Position numbers and translations under genes: made by a program | Source of the DNA: Paragorgia papillata | Taxonomy: Eukaryota; Cnidaria; Anthozoa; Scleralcyonacea; Coralliidae | Length of the DNA stretch: 64,000 bases | Reading direction: 5' to 3' | Assembly: GCA_035771165.1 (NCBI GenBank) | Contig: JAWNZC010000446.1 | Coordinates: forward strand, 1,054,001 to 1,118,000 | The notes under the pieces: generated by a model | The model's database searches: none | What the model was told of the DNA's origin: nothing | The model's input: the letters and a program-made list of their open reading frames with translations, nothing else | Part shown: piece after piece, positions 23,441 to 34,500 of the stretch | Numbering within the stretch: position 1 is the first letter of the stretch | Layout of the letters: every line of letters starts with the position of its first letter

Positions 23441-26139
23441 TACTACTACTACTATTACTACTGTTCCATGGGCTCTTTAAGGAGCCCGTTGGTGCTTCAT
23501 GTTCTGACGTTTCCTACTGCCCTCCATCGTTCGCGATCATGTGCGATCTCCATCATGTGGCGAAGGGGCATGCCAGTCCATTCCCTAATGTCGTCGATCC
23601 ACGCCCGTCTAGGCCGTCCTCTTCTGTTGTTCCCATCTACCATACCAAGCATGATAATCTTCAGCAATCGGTCATCATTCATTCTACACACATGCCCAAA
23701 TAGCTGTACCTTTCTCCTTTTGATGGTAGTTACAACATCTTCTTCCAGATGCACACGCTGACTGATCTCTTCATTTGTCACATGATGGAACCACTTCACG
23801 CCAAGTAGCCTTCTATAACACTTCATTTCGAATGCTTTCAATCTTCGCTCGTCATCCTTCTTCAACGTCCAGGTCTCAGAGGCATACATCAGCACACTAA
23901 TGCTAAACACACAGGCACGCAGCAGCTGCAGTTTCGTCCGTAGACTCAGTTCACCGGCGTCCCACAGTTTGTTGAGATCAGCCAGCACACCATATGCCTT
24001 TCCTATCCCCGCCTGCGAATGTCCCTGCTGCAATTACCATCCCATGTGATCAGGCTACCAAGATACTCAAACTCGTTTACGTTTTCCAGATGTACACCAT
24101 TCACAGATAGCCGCTGATCAATTTCCTGTTGCCCCATCACCAGCGTTTTTGTCTTCTTCAGGTTAACCTCAAGACCTGCTGCTGCAGCCTGTTCCACTAG
24201 CAATTCCAATTTTTCTTGTAGATCGTTCCGTGTGTGCGACAGGATATCAATATCGTCCGCATATTTCAGATTGTTCACTTGTCGCCCATGTATGGACACA
24301 CCATCCATCTCGTTGAACACTTCCATCACTCGTTCCAGGTAGATCACAAAGGCAACAGGCGAGATTGGGTCACCTTGTCGCACGCCCTTCTGCAGATGGA
24401 ACCACTCTCCGCACTCCTTGCCAATCCTCACTGTCGCTTTCGCGTCTTGATACACTGCCTGCAGAACTCTCACCAGCTTTGCATTCACTCCATACGACCT
24501 CAACGTTGCCCATAGGACATCTCTGTTCACTGTATCAAAAGCCTTCCGGAAGTCTACAAAGTAGACAACACGGTCCTTCCTCCACATCTTTTCTGCTATA
24601 AGCCTCAACACCAGGCTTTGCTGCACTGTTCCTCTGTCCTTCCTAAATCCAGCTTGTTCTTCTGACAGGTAAGGTTCAACCTCGTGCTTCAACCGCTCCA
24701 ATAAAATTACCAACAACACTTTGCATGCATGATTCAGCAACGACAATGTGCGGTAGTTGTTGCAGTTCAGCGTGTCTCCTTTCTTCGGTATAGATATCAC
24801 CTTTGCTTTCGTCCATTCCTCTGGCATGTCCTCGATTGACCATACCAGGTTGCAGATATTGAGCATTTCCTGCATCACCGTATCACCACCGGCTTGCAGC
24901 ATCTCTCCCACTATTCCATCAGTTCCAGCCGCTTTGCCATGTTTTAGCTTTCTTACTGCCCACTGCACCTCTGATATCAGGATTGGGTGGTCAATTTCAT
25001 CCGCAGGTGGAGATACACTTGCCAACTCAGTCACTCGATCCACCAGCTGCCGTTCCTCATGGTAGAGTTCCTCGCAGTATTCGGTCCATCGGCCATGCAC
25101 TTCGTCCTTGTCATACAATACTTTTCCACTCTTGTCTTTGATCGTGGAATTTCGTACTTGCGAGCTCCGTCCGTTCACCTTCTTCACCAGCTCGTATACT
25201 TGTTTAGATTTCTTTTTGGCAGCTGATGCCTCAATTACCTCGCACTGTTCTTTGACCCAACGATTTTTGTCCCTCCTTGCAGACCTACGTACACTGTTGC
25301 AGAGCTGTCTATACTCAGTCATCTTCTCGTCCGATTGCAAGCGTATGTTCTTACTCTGCCTCTTCAGATCCGTCAAATCAATCGTCTCTTGACTGATCCA
25401 TGGCTTCCGGCCAACTGTAACAGTTGGTATTGTCCTCCTCATCGCGGCGTCCATTGAACTGTTAAATCTGTCTACTCTCCGAGACACGTCATCTTCCATT
25501 GGGCGTGCAGTAAGTCATCTTGCAGGGCTTCTCTGAAGCGCATTTGGGTCATCTCATCCTTCAGGCTCTCGATGTTGCGCCTGCTCTTCACCTGATGTTT
25601 TTGGGTGCACTTGAGCCGCATCTGGAACTTCCCCATCACCAGGCTATGATCAGACGCCATATCCGCTCCTTGATATGTTCTGCAATTCCACATAGCAGTC
25701 TTCCATCTTTTGTCCACCAATATCAGGTCTATCATGTTCCGCGTTTTTCCGTCTGCTGATAACCACGTCCACTTTCTATGCGGTTTTCGTTCAAACCTAC
25801 TGTTACTGACGTATAACTTCTTGTCCAGAGCCCATTGTAGCAGTCGTTCTCCGCGATCGTTTCGCTCACCGTATCCGTATCTACCAAGCACCTCCTCATA
25901 GCCATCTCTCTCACCACCAGTCTTAGCGTTCCAATCACCCAACACAATCTTGGTGTCCTTCCGGGGGATGGAGTCCAGTGTCGCATCAAGTTGAGCATAA
26001 AACGCGTTGATGTCAGCCTCGCTACAATCGGAGGTTGGTGCGTACACTTGCACAACTGCTATATTAATCGGTTGGCAACGGAACCTTGCAACCAAGATTC
26101 TTGGACTTACAGGATTGTACCCGATCAAACAGCGTTTCG

Positions 26140-26182
<43 letters not shown>

Positions 26183-26386
26183 ATAAAGTATAGTTTTACC
26201 TTAAAGTCTTCGCTACCAGAGGTTTCACCCTAAACGGGATCATCAGGCGAGTCGCCTGATGATCCCGTTTAGGGTGAAACCTCTGGTAGCGAAGACTTTA
26301 AGGTAAAACTATACTTCATACTTTGTATTTTGCTCTATCTATATATGGTATTGAGCACTCTCTAACATTTCGTGAACCATAACTCA

Positions 26387-26425
<39 letters not shown>

Positions 26426-29400
26426 CAGTATTTGCTAATTATTTTTTTTGTTGGCTGTACCAAATTATTGTATTGTTGGACTTTGTTTATAGGTTTGGCC
26501 ACTGCCATTGGTTTATGTAGCTAATCTTGTCTTTGGCTTAGGAAGTACCAAGACACTCAGGTAAAACATAGGACCATAATAATGGTGGAGTAATACTGCA
26601 ATTTTTGGTTGAGCTTAGAGTTTTATTGAAAAGTTTTATCATTTCGCAATTTGACACGTTCCCATAGCAAATTTGAATGTTTGAGCGTTTTGACCAATAG
26701 AAATTAAGGCGACGCTCTAACTTTTAAAATTTTCCCGTGACAACATCTCAAATTTCCCTTGGTAATGTATGTGTTTCAATATCCAAACCTTTCAATGAAC
26801 TTTCCGAGTCTAAGCTCAACCGAAAATCGCAGTAAATACTAAATAATTATCAGCCAATCTTTTTTGCTGGTATTTATGCATCAGTAACTAACACTACCAT
26901 TAATAAAAATTTCAATAGTTTTACAATATTTTTAATAAATACATTTTTATGAATATTCTAGTTGCAATTTCAGTATATTTTGTTTATTTTTTTAGTATAC
27001 CAATGTTGACTGTGTTAAGAAGATTTAGTATCTTGATGACTATGATTGGAGAAAAACTGATTTTAAGGTAAGGAAATCCTTAGCAAAATGCACAATAATT
27101 AGCTGCCTCCTCTGCGCTTATATATATAAGCGACCTGTTTGCGCCCCTTCAGCATTGCCCCTCTCAAATTTCCCCAAATTTTCATTCTTGAAAAGCACCT
27201 GGGACGAGGCACAGTAATTAGTGTACATTTACAATAAACAGGTCACTTACAGTCATTTGCAACTCGCTTTTCACCCAAATCTTTGGAAGTTCGTTCGCAA
27301 GTTCGTTGGGAAGTTCGTTTTGAACTCGGCGTTTGATTGGTTGCTTGGTTCCTAGCAGCCAATCATATGCGTAGTTCAAAATGAACTTTGAACTTCCCAA
27401 CGAACTTGCGAACTTCCGAATGAACTTCCAAAGATTTGGGTGAAAAGCGAGTTGCAAATGACTGTAATGTGCTAAAACAAACCGATTCTTAAAGTTCATC
27501 TAACCCTCAAAATGAAGTTTGTTTAGTTTGAAAAGGCGTTAAAAATTATGAAGGGTATCATTGTTAAACATTTTCGATATCGATTTTCGTTTTTGAGCTT
27601 CTTGTAATATGCAAGTGAGGTAGTGGTGACGTCTATGCAGGCCAGCAGCATTACAGCAAGTCTTTAAGTTTGGACAAATCTTTGAAATTAACCAATAAAA
27701 TCACTTGAAACTTCAGTTTGAATTTGGTGAAAAACCTATTATGGGTGAAAAACCTATTATGGGAGAAAACGAATATTTTTCATAAAGGAACCCAAAAGTC
27801 TGAAAACTAACCTGTTACATGTACTGTCATGGTAACATTAAAACCAGAATGATGTTATTCCGTTTGGTGGTTAATTTTGAAGATACTGTATGTCCAACTT
27901 CAAGACTTGCCGTAATAAAAGTTGGTCTGCATAGACCAAAATTTCCTAACCTCATATTTCCGTTGCGCCTGCAAACTCCCCCTATTAATTTAACGACTGG
28001 TTACGAGTCAGTGCGTAGTAAAGTCGTCACTATCGTATTGGCATATTACAATAATGAATAATGTTAATGCCATCCTTTATCATTTTAACGTCTTTTCCAA
28101 CAAAACGAATTTCTGATTTCTGGCATTGTCATATAAAAAGTGACTTGACACGTGTACTGTAATGTTTTGTTTTCCTATTTGGTGTTGGTCATTAGTTTTA
28201 CACTTTTACAGTATATAAGCTTGTTGACGACTTGTACATTTGTTGCGTTGCTGATCTGATCCTATCAGCTATTAAAAAAGGTATAATTTGAATATTTTCT
28301 CTTTTTTTGCAACAGTAAGATTGCTTCTACATCAATACAGATGACTGTATTTATGATGATCGGAGGAGCGATTATTGCAGCAAGGTAATTTGCTGAAGAC
28401 TTGTTATAAACGCTATACTTTTTATGTCAGAGTTTCACGGTTAAACGAGCTTAGTACCTAAATAGGCCAACACCTACAGTAGTCTCCTGTGAGTAATAAA
28501 AGTTGTTTTCTTTTCTCGTACTTTGAAGGTTTTTCTCCCCCATGAGTTTAGTGAACCTACATTGTCTCCAATTAGTTCAGAACGCTAAATACATTCTGTA
28601 CGACACTTCAAGTGCCTATGAAACGAAAATTAAGTTTGTCTTATTTAAAAGAACATTTAAAATGACAAAGTAACATATTTTCCAGTTTTTCGTTTCCTTA
28701 CTTTGTTTTTGAGATACTGTATTTCAGTTTGTTTGATATGCAAATTTGATTTATAGGATAACTTTACGTCACACTTTGCATAATAACTTATCGCAAAGTG
28801 TTCTATATCTTTGTTGTTATCGAACAAAAGCACTTGGCGAATTAGGAACCATGTGCGAGTGTTTCTCCTACAACAGAGTCTGTAAATTTTACGCGGTTTT
28901 GTTTGACAATAACAAAGATATAGTATAATGTTTTGCGATAAGTCATTATGCAAAGAGTGACGTAAAGTTATCTTATAAGTCTCGAAAGCGAAGCAAGGAA
29001 ACCAAAAACTGCAAAATATGTCACTCTATCATTTTAAATGTTCTTTTAAATAAGACAAACTTTACAAGGGCTTTACACTTGAATTTTGAAAAGTATTAGA
29101 CAGTGCACGATTTCCAGGAGGAGAAATCTTTGTTCTATATAGTGAGTTCAGAAATCCTAATTTGCATTAAATTTGCATTTTGTTTTGCGGTTTTGTTTGA
29201 CAATAACAAAGATAAATAATCTTTTGCGATAAGTCATTATGCAAAGAGTGACGTAAAGTTATCGTATACAAGTTAAATTTACATATCAAACAAACTGAAA
29301 TATCTCACAAACGAAGCAAGGAAACGAAAAAGTGCAAAAGATGTCATTTGAAGTGTTCTTTCAAATATAAGACAAACTTAATTTTCGTTTCATGGGCACT

Positions 29401-31496
29401 TTAAATAAAGGTTATATACCTACACCCACACATGTTGATATATACATACATACATAATCTATATTTATATAATTCAGTATCAAACATTGCGACTTTTTCT
29501 TTTTAGTGGTGATCTATCTTTTAGTGTTATGGGTTACAGTTATGTGTTACTCAATGACTTTTTCACAGCCGCAAATGGTAAGCAGCTCATGGAAGACTAC
29601 TCATGTGCATGTATCTATACTTTTACTCTGCACAAAAGGCATTGCTAATAACGTACAGTATATTCTATGCGCGTCTTAATCAGAACATCGAACATGAACA
29701 TCATAAATTCCGTCACTTAGATTGTTTTTATGTAAATTCCTCTTTCTGGATTTTACAACTAATTCAGCTAGTATATTACAATATAGAAATAATCAGTATG
29801 ATTGTGATTACTATGAGATCGTTCTTTGAAACTGTTTGAAACTGACATAAAATTTCTTCAGATAGGAAGAAGTGCGAGAGACACTCTTCTTCAGACTATG
29901 TTTGTCTCTTTTTGTCTTTTAAAGGTGCTGTCCAGTCCGTTCTGCGCATGTACGAAACTAATGTTTACTTCTTCGTTTATAAAAATATTTACTGGTACCT
30001 TATTGAAGATTGTAAGCTTTTCTTGCTTCCTCTTCATTACTTGTACCCAAAACAAAACATTTTCAGAAGAAATAGAAGAAATCCGAAGAGATATCCTCAC
30101 CGAATCGCTTGGTTTTCTGCCATGTCGCTTCTAACGGTTTACATTGAGCTGAGTACTTCATGTAATTATCTACGAATGTCATGTTTGAGGGTCCCGATAA
30201 ACAAAGATGCGGATCACGCGCAGAACGGACTGGACAGCACCTTTAATTTTCAACGTAATAAACAAAATCTTGCACAGCATCGATGCTGTCGAATGGCTTG
30301 AAGACTGTTGTAGATATATACTGTAGATTTGCGTTTACACCTTGGGATAACTTTGGATCGCCAATCAAACACCACATTCTAAAGTACTATAGAATGATTC
30401 AGATGGGTTTGAATTAGAAATCTCAGATGCTCGACACCAAATTACATCAGGATCTAACCGCTAGGAACGTCTTGTATCATGCCATGTACCGTAGTATACA
30501 TGCCATGTACCGTATAGTACATATACATTGTCCATCCTAAACTATATCGCTGTTTTGTCCTAATATACTACCGCAGTTCGAATACACATTGTACTGTATG
30601 TATGCTTGATTGACAAATGCCAACTGATAAAAAACAAAAGGCATTAATCAAGACTTTTCTTTTTTAATCTAGCTGTGCTGGTAAAACAAAAACTTGCTTT
30701 TAAGGTATGTAAGATAGGCCAACAAATAAATGAAACGAAACAAGAGGGTTGACTTCGACGGACGGACGGAACGAACGAACGGACGGACGGATGAACGGAC
30801 GAACGGCATATTATGCGGCATTCAATTTTGTATCATTGCATGGCTAACTGACTCCAGGGCACAATTGCCATGAATACAGCATTGTTTCGGCATCAGTGCT
30901 CTGGTAAGCTTTTTTTCTATTTTATTTACTGAAATACTGTTCTTGTCTTTTTATTTAGGATTTGGGCAAATACGGTTTATTGTACTATAACGCATTGTTA
31001 ATGCTTCCTCCTGCTATTTTACTCGCGTGGTACAATGGGGAGATAGAAATGGTTAGTTATAGGGTTCTATCTAGGACTTTTCCGGTTTTGTTTTTAAGTT
31101 TTAGGGGCGTGGTGGGTGGGGGTTTCTCGAGGGAAGTTTCTCGTTTATCGAAGGAAGTACATACAATACATACGTTTTGAAATGGACATGAGCTATGATG
31201 CATTCTGGTGGATTTTGATGTACAATATTGAGATACTGGGACAGAAAATGCGTACTTCATCTACATTGATCGGAATGATTATTCTGCATGATAATTTTAT
31301 ATGCTATCAGCAGTGACAGTGATCACAAGCGTTTGGGGGAACTATAGGCTGTTTTTTGTATTTTTTGGAGTAGGGGGAGGAAGCTTCCACTCCTTAATTC
31401 TCCTGAAATACAACCCTGTTACTGCATGGATAACTTGGGGAAGTCATGCATACAATAATGAGACCGGGAGTATTTCAATGTAGAACGAGAAATGGG

Positions 31497-31534
<38 letters not shown>

Positions 31535-34500
31535 GTTTATGTTTCTTCTATGGCTTGCCTTCAGATTAAAGTTATTTACATGTTGCTAAAATTTACTGGC
31601 AAATATTTTATACACACTCAGATAGTATTCTTCATACTAATTTTTTGTATTATACACTACGCGAAGTATATTTTACAAACGTATAAGGCGTGTTTTTTTC
31701 TTGTAGGCTCTGAATTTTGAAGGTTGGGTAAATCCACTTTTCTGTATCCAGTTTTTCTTATCGTGTTTTATGGGGTTAGTATATACAACCTAATGTAGTT
31801 TTTGCTTATATGAGCAATTGTTTTGCTGGCCGAAAAATAAGTTGAAATAGGAACCTAAATTCTGTGACTACCCGAAGAATCACCAAATATACCACATTGT
31901 GAAATTTTAAGCCAGGTCATTAATCCAACATATGAAAAACATATTTCTCAATTCTTACTTTAAGTGATGTATGTCCAACAAAGAGTCAGTTCTCTTTAGG
32001 AACTGGTTCTAAATCTCAACCAAAAATGGCAAAAACACTAATTTTCTAGAATAAGTTCTCACTTGGGTTTCGCCAATTTGGTCACATCAGTTGCAATCTT
32101 GGATTAGCCCACTTGAGCCGTCATTTGGGGTAATGGGATCAGGCCTATGCATAAAGGACCTGTAAACCTCATTTTGGATGACATTCATTATGGGGCCATA
32201 ATGAATTCGCTTTCGGAACAGTGATCCTGGTACGAGTCCGCGATCTACTGTATGTATATCCCCCTATATCTATGGTAGCCACATTAGCCGCCATCTTAGA
32301 AACTCCCTGTCATATAATATACATTCTAACATTTCGACACCATTCGACTACGTCTTCTAGTATGGTATGACTCGGATACAAATTAGACTGCGGGTTCTAT
32401 CCAAAAATTCCCAAAAAATGGCGAGGCGTCTTAATTTTTCCTTGTGGTAGCCACCGCTTAGTTCATTCTACGTACATTTTCATTTGAATGTAGGCACAGC
32501 TTTTCCAACAGTCCAATCAATCCAATGCAGTTATAAATTCATTGAGGAAAAAGTCAGCGGTTACTATTATGAGAAAAATAACGCATAAACCGACATCTTG
32601 AATCGGTCAGTTTCTTTCAGTCATTGATATAGGGATCTGCAGTTTAGTTATATGCTTGTATTTTTCTTGTAGATTTGTATTGTTGTATGGAATAGTTTTA
32701 TGTACTGCTGCTAATTCTGCTCTAACCACGACAGTCATTGGCTGCTTGAAGGTAACATGAAATTACAAAGGCTCGTATTTTTTGTGATTTTGGCATTGTA
32801 AGATAACTATTACAGTCAAACCGGATGTTCTTTGCCGCGCGACCTTGCAATATTGACAACAACATTGCGATGTTGACTTGCAAATGGTACGCCACGTTAC
32901 TAAAAATTCGTATACTAGGCCTGCGCTAAACGTCGCACAATAGACGAATTAAATTCAGGCGAATTTAATTGTTTGAATTTTATTCGACGAAACTGCGACG
33001 TATAACTCGAGTAAATTCGACACACGAATTTCGTCTCTGCAATTAAATTCGTCTGAGTCAGACGGATAATGCGACGATAATGCGTGTTCGAGTTGCACGA
33101 CGAATTATCGTCGCGTCGAATTAAATGTTTCTCTTCTGTCTGTGACAATTCGGTGTCATGGTTTCAAGAAGTCGTTTTCAGGATCCACGCGTCCAAGTAA
33201 AAACAATTAAATTCGACGGAAATTCGACGTTCAACTCGACGTCGCATTTACGTCGCATTACCAACGAAGTCAATTCGAATTAAATTCGTCTGAATTAAAT
33301 TCGTCTATTGTGCGACGTTTAGCGCAGGCCTTAGAGTTAATTGTTCTGACTTTCAACAGAAGTTCATGATATTTATGTGAAGTTCGATATTTAAAATGCG
33401 AATTTTTAGCAACTTGCCAAGGCGTCGCCGTGTACCGTTTGCAAGTGAACATTGCAATGTTGCTGTCAATATTGTGCAAGGTCGCGCGGGCAAAAAACAT
33501 CCGGTTTAACTGTAAGATCTTGCACAACATCGATGATGTCTTTATTCACATTGTAGATACTTCAGTGCAACCTGCAAAAATTATTAACTAAAAAGATTTG
33601 TTAGAGTTATCTTAAAAGCGTTTTTTTTTTGTTCTGAAAATGGCTTCAAAATGCAGCGTTTCAGAGTCCAAAAATTTAGAAAAGAGTTATAGAAACATGT
33701 TTAAAAGTTTGAAAATTTTTTCATAGTGTTTCTAAATTCCGATAAAAACTAGGAAAATTATATTTTATTGCCGCCAAGGGTGGAAAAAGACCGTTCTTTT
33801 GCGCGAGAGTTTTGAAACTTATAAAGCAAGATATGCGCTTCATTCGTACGAGAATGTAGACTAAAATTTTTATTCAGATTGTAAGCAACACAGTGCCGCA
33901 GCAGTAGGAGGGTGTTCTCCTGAGGCCACAATTTTAAAAACATTCTGAGAAAACTTTGGTCTATAGCAACACCTAACAGGTATATAGAATATTCAAGAAC
34001 CCATGCACTTATACCATAAAGCTTTTTTGATCTAGTATATTTAAGAAATAAAAAATGGCCGCCCGTGTTTATATAGCCTGATGCAAACACGAGAGAGTGT
34101 TGGGAGAATTCGAAAGTTTATGTGAACCCGACCCGTAGGCGAGGGTTTACATTAAGTACTTTCGAATTCTCCCAAACTCACTCGAGTGTTTGCATCAGGC
34201 TATATAAACACAGGGCATCCATTTTCTATTTCTTTTATGAAATAAGGCAAAAAAATTTGCCGTGACATCACACCCGTGTTTGTATAGCCTGATATAAACA
34301 CGGTAACTGACCAATCACAGCGTGCGTAAGACGCAACCTATTTTATAAATACATATACGAACGTTTTGATGGCCTTGTTTTTTATCAGATCTAAAGAAGG
34401 AGCAGTGCCGAAACGTACGTAATGTACTAGTTCAATAAAGTTTCATTTCAGAGTTCAATAAAGTTTCATTTCAGCTTCCTTCGATGAAATTTTCCGATAG

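Noticed and set aside
23342..23761. 139-codon plus-strand open frame
   Set aside because: It is antisense to the C-terminal part of the RTE-like LINE and starts with a translated TA repeat.
24234..25901. Several plus-strand open frames of 60-100 codons
   Set aside because: Shadows of the LINE coding strand on the opposite strand.
29826..30301. Overlapping open frames of 69-129 codons on both strands
   Set aside because: They lie in the family E MITE and have no protein-like conservation.
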